A stretch of 64,000 bases of DNA from Mesaphorura yosii (taxonomy: Eukaryota > Arthropoda > Collembola > Poduromorpha > Tullbergiidae): positions 1 through 64,000 of the forward strand of contig WIXG01000044.1 of NCBI GenBank assembly GCA_009869945.1, in the 5' to 3' direction. Each line of letters begins with the position of its first letter. The first letter of the stretch is position 1. Below, in pieces: positions 14,269 through 24,731 of this stretch. The notes under the pieces are model-generated. The model made no database searches, had not been told where the DNA came from, and saw nothing but the letters and a program-made list of their open reading frames with translations. A program made the position numbers and the translations under genes.

Positions 14269-15885
14269 ATGGGTCTGAATTACTATCACGTGCTTTTCAT
14301 CACCAAAGATGCTTCCGAAGCCGAAATTAAGCAGGCGTAAGTCCTAGTCGGTGAATCATAATCATCGAAGGAGCCTAAAACCTAATGCCATTCGTTAATA
14401 ATGGCCATCCGTCTCAATCAATGCGAATGACAACGCGCAATGATATTTTTTCTAATCAGTTACAAGAAAATGGCATTACTTCATCATCCTAAACGCCACC
14501 GAGTCGAGCGACCACTGACACCAACGCACCGCCTTCTAGAGCAGGTCATTCGTGAACAAAAGCATCGAATGAACTCGATTCAGATGTTCCATAGTGTTGG
14601 AGAAGCGTACGACGTGCTTGGTGACGAGTTGCGTCGTGCAATTTATGACACGTATGGAGAGCGTGGACTCAAAGAGGGACTTCCGTCTCCGAATGGGTTC
14701 ATCGCGCCGTATTCGTACCACGGAAACCCCAATCGAACATTCAGGTAAGTGTATTTTGGTCAGGTTGCTAGACAGCTGAGTGAAGTCCTTAATCTTGTAC
14801 CATTTTAAGAGAATTCTTTGGAACTGACAATCCGTTTGCTGCTATCATGCAAAGTTCTTATGTGCCGGTTGATTTCTTCGCTGGTTCGGAAGATAACGGA
14901 TTCAAGGCAAAAGATGTGAGATATCCTTTCTGGCTTCAAGCGCTTGTACGTTAGTTTTTTATTGTGCCAACTGATTAGGCTCCAAAATTTCGCAATATCG
15001 ATGTCACTCTCAACGAGCTCTACACTGGATGCCTGAAGAAGGTTATGATTTCCAAGATGGTAATGTCCCCAGATGGCAGTGCACAGATTCCAGTTGATAA
15101 AGTACTGACGATGACAATTCAACCTGGCACTCCGGACGGCGCGATGTTTACTTTCCCGAGCGAAGGAGATCAAGGGCCCAACGTTCAGCCAGGTAAATAA
15201 ATTGACGACTAAACCAAAATAACCAAAATTCCATTAATTTGCGCCCGCCTTTATTCCGTTTATTCAGCTGACCTCACGTTCACGGTCCGAACTCTCAAGC
15301 ACCCGGTTTACACGCGCGAAGGTGACAATCTGGTTTACAACACATCCGCGACCCTTTGCCAGGCACTCACCGGTCTCATTTTACCAATCCACACATTGGA
15401 CGGTCGTCATTTCAACGTTGCTAATGTGCACATCATCCATCCTGGCTACGAGAAGATCATTCCAAACGAAGGAATGCCAATTTATAGCGAAGGAGGTGCG
15501 ATAACTTGAATAATTAGTGCGTAAAAAGTAAGAGATAATTTACACAGCTTCCATTGCCGTCTGCCATTTTTCAGGAAACCGGAAGGGGAACTTGATCATT
15601 CGATTCTCGCTCCAGTACCCACATACATTGACTCAAGCACAAAAGAAGATTGCAAAGAACGCACTTGACTGTCGGAAAGAGGATGAGGATGAAGATGAAG
15701 ACGAGACGCAGCAATCGAAAAGTGGCGAAAGGAAAGCGAAAGATGCGTACCACAAGCGCGAGCCAAAGACGATGATTCTCCCGGAAGGTTGCTTCTGTCC
15801 ACCACCACAATTTCAACAGTCACTTGAGGCGGAACGCAAACAGAATGTCGCATTCAGCCAGAACCAAATTCAGCTGAAACAGTGA
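14269..15885 (+). CDS. DNAJB13: DnaJ homolog subfamily B member 13 (radial spoke / sperm flagellum co-chaperone-like protein)
   Basis: Type II DnaJ protein known as an axonemal radial-spoke component of motile cilia and sperm tails. Exons: 14269-14336, 14460-14744, 14810-14915, 14979-15192, 15268-15495, 15575-15885, all GT-AG with matching phases. The N-terminus MGLNYYHVL opens a J domain whose HPD catalytic motif reads HPK; the human protein has HPL there. The loop before GEAYDVL is about 22 residues longer than in human. EFFGTDNPF follows, then the two substrate-binding beta domains, with ELYTGCLKKVMISK, FPSEGDQGPNVQPAD and HPGYEKIIPNEGMP all as in the family. After the usual end (QAQKKIAKNAL) there is an extra tail of about 80 residues with a Glu/Asp run. 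Neighbours IFT140 and IFT81 are also ciliary. Identification is firm. Confidence 0.95.
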
Positions 15886-16374
15886 ATGCCTGAAGCCAAG
15901 AGTGATTAACTAGTCATGTAATTTGTAATCAAGTGTCATTGGCTGAAATTTTCGTGTACCAAGTAAATGTGACAATATGAATGAATAAACGACTCATGAT
16001 TCATGATTAAAGGTTTCTAGAAAGCCAAGAAAGCCTTTTTACTCTCTCTCTAACATTCAGTGTAATGTGCATACAGCGCATAGCTGATGGAGTCTTTAGT
16101 GAAAGTACAAGCGTGAGCGTGGAAGAAGTCGCGACGTAGTGCATCTGATTGGCTGTGCTATGTTGCCTGACCACGCACGTGTGGGGACGGCGACTCTCAT
16201 GACAACTTTGACATAACAAATGGGTAGGATGAAAACATATGCGAGTCTGTGTAAAACTCTTTACCACAGCCACGTTTCAGTCACCGTGATCAATTTTAAC
16301 AGAACCATTGGGTCCAGTCAAGCCTTTATTATTGTCGTCCTGTTAATTGTTCACCATTCTCGAAGCACAGCACA
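15886..16374. other. Short intergenic region between DNAJB13 and IFT140
   Basis: 490 bp between the DNAJB13 stop and the IFT140 start, both on the plus strand. It must hold the 3' end of the first and the promoter of the second. An AATAAA lies about 100 bp after the DNAJB13 stop. I looked for an RFX X-box, expected for a ciliary gene, and found no convincing match by eye. Confidence 0.6.
15984..15989 (+). other. Polyadenylation signal AATAAA of DNAJB13
   Basis: Canonical hexamer 98 nt downstream of the DNAJB13 stop codon on the same strand, the expected place for its 3' end. Confidence 0.6.
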
Positions 16375-19300
16375 ATGACACTCTATTTCGAGAAGAAGCT
16401 CCAGTTTCCACCATCGGCACAGCTGGGCAATCGCATCTACTCCGACATACTCTGGCATCCAATCCATCCACTCCTGGCCATATCAGCGTTTGATGATAAG
16501 AAGGGCGGTCTGATATCTGTATACGATCATGAGGTAAGCTAAGCTCATTCTTGGTGCCAACACCTTTCTATAACGATTCCGTATCTTTCATGCAGAAAGA
16601 GGAAACAATCGACATCGACGCTACACCAAAGCGTGACATTCAAGTCCTGAGCACCTCCTGGCATCCCGTGCAGCGATACTTGGCGATTGGGTACGAAACA
16701 GGTGAAGTCATGGTTTGGAACCACGACGAGAATGAAACATTCGAAGGGTCGAAGTCACATCACAGCGCCGTGACCATTGTCCGATGGAGCGCAGACGGAT
16801 CCACTCTGCTCTCGACGGACACGATGGGCTCGCTTGTGCTTTGGACGTGCAATAGGCAAGGTCACATTCAAGACAGGCTGCACCAAGACTTTAATGACCC
16901 TGTAACGCAACTCGTTGCGCTGCCACTTAAGGACAACACTAGCGAAATGTAAGTTGACTGCCAATAAGTCAATTCAGTATTCCTATTCTAAATCCTCAGC
17001 TTGCTAAAAGTTACGTTCGTGCGTTCCCTGCTTCCAGAAAGGAAAGTGTCGAAAATTTGGAACGTTCGCTGGGCAAGATGACTTCTTGGCGGCCAAAGAC
17101 GGCTGCTAAGCGAGTGGGCACCGCAGCCACGATGTCCAGCCGTCGCCAAAGTCGCAGTCAACAACTTCAGTCTCGAAGGCGTGGCTCACGCATGCCGATT
17201 GACTCATTCGAAGATGACGACCAAGACAACAGTCAAGCCGAGTATATGGACGACCGCGTTAACGAGGTGGCCTTTGATGATGCTGAAGACGAGGATGAAG
17301 TCGGTCGTGATCGTGATCGCGGGCGTCGAGCGAGTCAAAGGTCACAGCAGCACTTGCCATCGTCCAACACAAGTACAAAGGCAGGCAAGGAGTCCGGCGA
17401 TGCAAAGAGTTGTTTTTACGCTGGGCTCATGAGCGGAGCGATATTTTACCTGAAGGACAACGGCTCCAGTGAAGAAGTGCTCACAGCTGGCTCTTCGATC
17501 AAGCATCTTCTCCTAAAGGAGTCCCTCGATGTGCTGATTGTGATGACGGAAGCCTTCATAATGGGACAGTTTAAGATTGACTCTATGGGCGCACTTCATG
17601 AAATGAACAAGGCAAGTGCGAAGCATGATGGTTTAGAAAAATTGTATGTTAATTAAACTAGACATTGTACTTCGGCAGGTTAAACTGAGTGGAATGGGCG
17701 ACATTCGAATTTCATGGGTTGGGCCCAACACGATTGCTGTGCTGAGCAAAGAGCTTTCAATCCGGCTTTGGGATCTAGAATCGAATGAAAACAGCGTACT
17801 AGAAGCTGATCAGGGCCTTTCGTACACGCCAGATGAAATATTCTCGTCAGTCGATTACCAGAACAATACCGGTACTGACTTACTAATACTAATCACCCTA
17901 AGCTATCACTGATCAAACCTCAAGTGATACCGTGGTCTATTTTGCAGGTGTTCTGGCCTGCTGCACGAATAAGGGTAAGCTTATCATGTGGAAAGAGAAT
18001 CCAACGCTGGGCTTGGCCAAGCAAAACAGTTACAATTACGAAGACGAGATTATCAGTGATGAAAGTAACAATTGGTTCTGGTACAACTCCACAATCACAT
18101 CGTCAACTTCGCAAACGAAGGAAATTCAGTGGTCTCAATCGGTCGCCGGTACAGTTGCCGTGAATGGAGTGCGGGACATTTATGTTCTGACCGAGCACGA
18201 ACTTGTCGCAGTGCACAATGATAAGGTACGTCGTTTAAATTCATAATGAAAAGAACACAGAGCATTTGATTGCTAAACTGTTTTATGATCTTAAAATAAA
18301 ATAGATCAGCGTAGTCCAAACGCAGCAGAACCAGGCCACCGTGTCAATCTTGACGTATCAACCTCGACCAGTGCGACAGAGCCTGGCCGAACGACTCAAA
18401 CCACAGAATCCTGATGATGCAGCGACGATGTTGGAGTACAAAATGTTTCTTGCGGAAATGAACTCCGATGAAGAAAAACCACCGAACAGAACGCCAGTCA
18501 ATTTTGTTACGTTCAACATCACGACTGAAATACAAATCAAGAATTTCGTGGTCAGCCCGAATTTTCTCTGCATTTGGAGCGGCCAGGATGTCGAAGTCTA
18601 CGAGATTTCGACGGATCCTAATGACCACTACAGAATTATTGGCAAGTTGACGTTGCATTTTATACGAAAATCTTGAGCAGAATCGTTGCTTGAACCTGAC
18701 TTGCCTATTTCCATTAAATCAGGGACATTCAAGGACAAGTGCGTCTCTCTCTGCCTTTTCGAGCAATCGCTTTACATCCTGGAAACTGAGCACGTGCAAA
18801 TTCGGACGTTTCAAGGAACTCTGAAGCAAACGCTAACATTTCTCAGTGCGGAAGGTTCGCCCATTTCCCTCACTCATGCAGGCGAGTACATCACCGTAGC
18901 CACGATGCTGGGCTACATTAAACTCTGGCACATCGGTCAACGTGAAGCGAAAGTGCATGCAACGTCCCCAAACTTGACGGACAAGCTGGAGGACTTTGGC
19001 GAGGTGATTTTGGTGAGGAATAGCCACGATGGGAGTAAAGTCGCGTTCACCGTTGCACAGGTATGAGGAATGCACCACACGTCATGAATTAACTTCTCTT
19101 AAGTGTCGTTATTTTCTTTCTTTTTCCAGAAAACTTTAATGACACCAGACTCCCGTTTCTTCGTGTGGGACTTGCAAAACGAGACGATCACGATGATTGC
19201 CTTCCCCGGCCAGTTTATTACCCAACTTTATTGGGACTTGGAGAGCAACACGTTTCTCGCACTGGAACTGAAGGCGATGTCGGAGGAAATCTTGGCGCAA

Positions 19301-22300
19301 AGCAATTCGGCGGTTTACAGCGAGAACTCAAAGTTGGTGTACGGAAGCAATGAATTCGACAAGACTTCGCAAATCGATGGCGAAGAAGGTGATGGCGATG
19401 TCGATGTCGATCGAGGTACGGCGGAGGTCACGAGCGTGCGCGGGCGTGCGCGTGAAATGGGCCAGGGCGATACGCCAACGGCCACACGGGAAACGTCAGC
19501 GGCTGGCATGTTTGAAGTTGAAGACTCACCCCCAAAACCAGAGAACCAATTTGCGACAGTATTTCATACGAAGGAACGCGGAATCGTTGTCCATTCGAAA
19601 ACGAAGCGTGACGTCGAAACGCTGCTGATGGGACTCGAAGTTCCACATTTGGTTCTGCTGGAGGGCAAAGGAGGCCTTGCCGAAGATGTCAGCAGTGGAA
19701 GTGGAAAGCCCGGAAAGCGAAAGGTTTTGGTCACAAAATCTGCTTTGCATGAGTCATTTACATTTACACTGGGACACTGGCGTGATTTACTTGATCAATG
19801 ATTTTGTGCGCACAGAAAAGCGGCTCCGCCCGGCGAGCCAATGTCCAACTGCAAGCAGCCAAGATTGTCAAGAAAATCATCCAGGACTTTGACGAGTTGG
19901 ACGACCCCGACCAGAATTCAGTTGCGAAGAACGCGCTGACGCAGTACGTCTACCATTGCGTACTGGGCGAGGATGACAAGGCGCTGAATGTGCTACGACC
20001 AATCACCACGTAAGACACACATCCCGCCACCGCACCGTAGAAATGTCATAAAATGTCAAATGCGAAGGACGTCCTTTGAGTTTGTTGCGTAATGCGTATT
20101 TATGTCTTCTGTCGGGTCCAGGGAATCACTCTGGATTCAAATGGCGAAACGCTGTGTGACCACAAAGCGAATTGACATTGCTCTAAACTGTTTCGCCCAC
20201 ATGAAAGACGCGCGTGGTGCGCTTGCGATCCAGCGGATCCAGAATCAGGAGCCGGGACAGGAAGACGTTCACCTCGCGAGGCTTGCTTTACATCTCAACA
20301 TGAACGTACGGAAATACTGAAAGAACAAACTGTGCTTGAAAGCTGTTATTTTTGCCTAAGCTTCACTTTTAAAACGGCGCGGTGTACACTTTTCTTGTAG
20401 GAAAAAGCCTTCGAGCTCTACCAGAAAGCAGGGCGCTACGATATTCTCGTCAACCTCTACAAATGGGGCTCAATGTGGGACCAGGCCATCGCCATTTGTG
20501 AGAAGCACCTACGAATCCAACTTCGGACAACGTACTACGAGTACGCAAAGTACCTGGAGGAAGAGGAGATGATTGATGAAGCCATCGAAATGTATGAAAA
20601 GTCAGACACGTTCCGAACGGAGGTTCCGAGGCTCCTTGCTGAAAGTAATGTGGAAAAACTGGAAAAATACGTGCTGGAGAAGAAGGACAGGTAAAATCAG
20701 ACGCTTCAGAAGCACGAAAATTTAATATTTGTGATACTTAACAAATGCGTGGAAAACGATATAATTTTCAGGGAGCTTTACAAATGGTGGGCACAATACT
20801 TGGAAAGTGGAAACGATCTCGAGTCTGCGCTTCACTACTACGAAATGGCGGATGATTGGCTCTCGCTCGTCCGCCTCCTCTGCTTCACTGGCCAGATTGA
20901 GAAGGCGGTTGCAATTGCGGAGCGCGTGGATGACAAGGCGTCCGCGTACCATTTGGCGAGGGCATTTGAAGACGTGCAGGACGCACAAAAATCTATTCAC
21001 TTTTACACAAAGGCGCAGGCGTACGGAAGTGGAATTCGTGTGTGCAAAGACTTTCTGCTCGATGACAATCTCTGGAGCCTTGCGCTTCTCGCGGATCCAA
21101 TCGAGCAAGCAGATGCAGCCAAATATTTTGAAACGAAGGACGAGCCTGATTTCGATCGTGCAATCAGGCTGTATCATAAAAGTGGCTATGGGGCCAAGGC
21201 TTTGGATTTGGCATTTGCGTAAGCGAACACTGGACCAGAAGAAACTGCTTCACAAATTACGAATTAAAGTTTTGTTAATGACTTTTCTATTTCTTATAGA
21301 ACTCAAGAGTATGGAGCTCTGCAGTCAATCGTACACGACTTGATACAGAACGAAGATCAGCGAATCGACCCTGAGCTTTTGAAACGTTGTGGCGATTTCT
21401 TCATTGCAAACAAGGAGTATGAACGTGCACTGGATACGTTGGCCGCTGCTAAACGGGTTCGTGACCTATCCTTCTATTGTGACGCACACGTGAAAAGGGC
21501 ACGATGTCAATGTATTTGGTGTATTCGTATTCATTTCAGTACGTTGAAGCAATGGAAATGTGTGTTCAGTATAACCTGCACATCTCTGAGGAAATGGCTG
21601 AGAGATTGACAGCCCCGAAGGGCGGCGAGATCGATGAGGCGACAAGGCTGACAATGTTATTGAAAATGGGCGAATGTTGCATGCACCAGGGTAGCTATCT
21701 GTTGGCTGCTAGGAAGTTCACGGAAGGTGGTGATAAGGCAAGGCTGACGACTGACGAGTTGGACTATAAAATAGAAAACAAAACTTTAACACTTGGCTCT
21801 GTTCTTGTTCTTTCAGATTCAAGCCATCAAGGCCCTTCTCAAGTCTGGCGACACGAATCGGGTAATTTACTACGCGAAAAGGTGCAAAGAACGAGAAATC
21901 TATCTGATAGCCGCGCACTACTTGCAAACTACCGATTTAAAAGCCAACCCGAAAGTTATTGATACGATAGTCCAGTTCTATACAAATGCAAAAACGCCCG
22001 AGTCCATCATCTCATTTTATGAGTCATGCGCGCAAGCAAGTGCGGAGGAGGTTGACTACCCAGCAAGTCTGGAGCACTTGAAGGCAGCTGAGAAAATAAC
22101 GCGAGAACTGTATGAAGCCAACAGCACTGGCGAGCCCACTCTGGACCTTCGTTCTTTACAAGGCCGTCTGCAGGTCATTAAAGAAAAGATTGGCTACGTG
22201 GAAAAGTTTCTGACTGTGCAAAAGTGAGTGCAGAATCTTCCACAGCATATACTGTGCAGATTCCCTGATTGCATGTTTATCTTGTCGCTGCGTTGCAGGA

Positions 22301-22828
22301 TGTTAATATCGAAGAACAACGCAGTCTCCGAACTCATCCCGCAGTTGCTTGAAGATCCAAACGTTGAGATAAGTGTCCGTCGTGGTGACATTTACGCTTT
22401 GCTGGTGGAAACATTTACTTCGTTGGGTCAGTACGATAAGGCAGTGGAGGCAATTGATGAAATGAAGTCAGTGTTATCCCACAACCCGATTAAATATTTC
22501 AAAGGAGACACGTTGCAGGTGAGTTGCTGCACAAGCAAAGGAATCTCAGAGAATATAAGTCTCGTTAATAAATTGTGATTTGTGACACTTAATTTCCCTG
22601 TAGATTCTTCAAAAAGAAGTTGGAACTCAAAAACTGGGACTCGGTCGGTATTCCGGGAAGTCAAAATCAAAGGACTCTCAAGAAGGGTTCTTGGTTTCCG
22701 GCGATGACGAGCAAGTGGAGGACGACGAGGAGGAAGTCGATGATGAAGAAGAAGCAGAAAGTCAAGATGATGTGGGCCATTATCTAGAAATTGAAGATCC
22801 AGACGAAGAGGGAAGTGAGGAAGAATGA
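16375..22828 (+). CDS. IFT140: Intraflagellar transport protein 140 homolog (IFT-A complex)
   Basis: IFT-A core subunit for retrograde intraflagellar transport and entry of membrane proteins into cilia. Exons: 16375-16533, 16596-16948, 17038-17611, 17679-17871, 17948-18225, 18305-18641, 18723-19060, 19130-19723, 19816-20009, 20122-20305, 20401-20690, 20772-21218, 21300-21456, 21540-21737, 21817-22223, 22299-22518, 22604-22828; 1715 residues against about 1460 in human. WD40 propellers form the first half (SWHPVQRYLAIGYETGEV, VQIRTFQGTLKQ). TPR-like repeats form the second (LYKWWAQYLESGNDLESALH, MHQGSYLLAARKF, IKALLKSGDTNRVI). The C-terminus is acidic, as in human. Extra length comes mainly from an Arg/Ser- and Asp/Glu-rich insertion in exon 3 and a low-complexity stretch in exon 8. 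Introns 3, 6 and 14 are GC-AG; the exon 8 donor (AAG then GTTTTG) is weak. Identification is firm. Confidence 0.96.
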
Positions 22829-22886
22829 GAGACGTTATCCGCTCCTAGGTCCAATAGGTTGTAATACACGATTAAAGGAGCTAGAA

Positions 22887-23204
22887 ATGACAGAATATTT
22901 TACTTTTTTGAGTTTTAATAAAAAGAATTTACATGCTAACTGCTTACTTCTCACAAGATCATTCGCCCAGCGTAGCCTGCCGCTTGAGCTTCGACGACAA
23001 AGAGAAACTGCTGCGGAAGTGTACAAACAGGCACTGCGGAATGTGCAGACATTTTCGAATGATTTGTGCAGGAAAGTTAAAGTAACATTCGTGTACGCAG
23101 AAAACGAACCAAATAATAAAAATTGCTTAAGAAGGATTTTGGAAGTCCGGCGATATTCAGGCAAGTCCCAAACGCGTAAATTTGACTCTACAAGAGCGTA
23201 TTAA
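22887..23204 (+). CDS. Small ORF, possible LYR-motif-like mitochondrial protein
   Basis: An uninterrupted 105-residue frame starting 58 bp after the IFT140 stop on the same strand. The centre, from RRQRETAAEVYKQALRNVQ onward, faintly resembles LYR-motif proteins: a V-Y-K stands where L-Y-R is usual, and a basic helix and acidic stretch (AENEPNNK) follow. The N-terminal 30 residues are basic and hydrophobic, compatible with a mitochondrial presequence. Against it, an AATAAA at 22917-22922 inside the frame could be the IFT140 poly(A) site, and the key LYR residues are not conserved. It could equally be IFT140 3' untranslated sequence with a chance frame. Low confidence. Confidence 0.3.
   Translation: MTEYFTFLSFNKKNLHANCLLLTRSFAQRSLPLELRRQRETAAEVYKQALRNVQTFSNDLCRKVKVTFVYAENEPNNKNCLRRILEVRRYSGKSQTRKFDSTRAY
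22917..22922 (+). other. Candidate polyadenylation signal AATAAA of IFT140
   Basis: Canonical hexamer 89 nt after the IFT140 stop codon. A weaker ATTAAA precedes it at 22871-22876. It lies inside the small downstream ORF, so the two readings compete. Confidence 0.5.
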
Positions 23205-23554
23205 TCTTCTTATACGTCATTGTAGTTAACTCGATACATTTCTATTCAAACGGCTTGCAGCACGATATGTGTATATCGTATATGTAATGGGCTTAATTGT
23301 TCATTAATGTCATTAAACAACTGAAGCAAGCAGTGCATATGCAGTGGGCTGTTAAGGTTGAATGACCAAGTGCATGATGGCAGTATTCCAGACCCGAATT
23401 AATTAATCAATACAATATACGATTGACACCCAAGTGTTTACATGTCTTCGTAAGGAATCTGCGAGAGTCTTGAATGTCATTGAATATTTCTGGTAAATGC
23501 ACTAATGGTAAACCTGCAGCAAAGGTTCGTAGCATTTGCTTAGGTTTACGCAAA

Positions 23555-24465
23555 ATGCTTAACGTTTCATTTCACATTTCAGTGATTGATATCGTTGGGT
23601 TGTGCCTGCTCCTCCAAGTTGTGACTGCCATCGTGCCAAATTGCGATGATCCTGCGACCGCCGATGCGAACGAATACTTGGAGGCTACGAAATCGTCTGG
23701 GAGACCGGTAAACCTTTTCTACGCGCCAAAAGGTACGACACACGCGAACAGCGCAACAACGCGCCGAAGTTTCATTCTTGGCATCATTGATTAGCTTATT
23801 GACAAAACAAAGCCAATCAAGCAGTGACAATGTTATTTTATTGTTGATTTCGAAAGGTGAATTCTGTGAGCCGGAACAACCAAACGAATCCATCGAGGCA
23901 AAATTCTATGAGCCTTCTGATCCTGATCAAATTGAGGCAAAAAGAAATCAAGAAATGGCAGCCAATATGATTGCTCTCGAATTTGAAGTGTTTGGGAAAG
24001 TCCAGGGTAAGTTTTTACCAATTACCCACAGAATTCACTGTGTGTGCCGACTAATGCACTTCCTTTACTTTTCGTAGGCGTCTTCTTCAGGAAGGTAAGA
24101 TAGTATAAATTCATTGTAATGTGATCGTATCGTTACATATGATAAATGATGAATCTTTGGTTATGCAGTACACAGTAAACAAAGGGAAAGAGCTTGGACT
24201 TCGTGGCTGGTGTCAAAACACACTTCAGGGAACTGTCGTTGGGGAAGTGGAAGGATCGCCATCAAAGGTCAATCAAATGTGAGCGCCCAATGGAATTTAT
24301 CAACGAAGCTTCTAGGCCACTTTATTTCCAAATTCCAAATTATCTTTCAGGAAAGAATGGTTGGCCAAAGTTGGTAGTCCAAAATCGCAGATCACGAGAG
24401 CTGAATTTCGGAATGAAAGAAGAATTGAGAAACATTATTACGATAGCTTCGATGTTCGGAAGTAG
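23555..24465 (+). CDS. ACYP: Acylphosphatase with N-terminal signal peptide and extension
   Basis: Acylphosphatase hydrolyses the carboxyl-phosphate bond of acyl phosphates. Exons: 23555-23732, 23857-24006, 24078-24094, 24169-24278, 24351-24465, phases matching, 189 residues. Both family signatures are present: GKVQGVFFR with the phosphate-binding Arg, and GWCQNTLQG with the catalytic Asn. The third exon is only 17 nt and encodes most of the active-site loop. The catalytic domain occupies the last 100 or so residues. Before it lie a hydrophobic leader (GLCLLLQVVTA) and about 60 acidic residues with two Cys, absent from the usual ~98-residue cytosolic enzyme. An internal Met (MAANMIALEF) would give exactly that short form. 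An alternative first exon, 23474-23492 spliced to 23583, also keeps frame and leader. Converges with IFT81. Enzyme identity firm; secretion inferred. Confidence 0.88.
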
Positions 24466-24731
24466 ATTTTTGTAAAGGCAGGATTATCATTTAATCAAGA
24501 TCAGTAAACTGTACCTAGATCTCAAAGCCTGTTTCTGTTAATCGACGAAGTTGTAATGTGATCGAGCCAGTCAGTAAAGTATCCTTAGCCGACCTTCAAG
24601 TTGTATTATCATCATTAATTAACTCGCGTTTAGAAGAACTCCATTGTTTCGTTGTTGTCGTAATCGTAATCTGTGCTTTCAAGGAGCAAGTAATCGGAAG
24701 ATTCCTGATTGGGACGATGAGTCTGAAAAGC

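Noticed and set aside
16007-16374. RFX X-box in the IFT140 promoter
   Set aside because: GTTGCC and GGCAAC half-sites occur, but no pair with correct spacing and orientation was found by eye.
22835-23164. Minus-strand frame of 109 codons overlapping the IFT140 3' end
   Set aside because: It lacks an ATG and runs antisense to the more plausible plus-strand frame; no family recognised.
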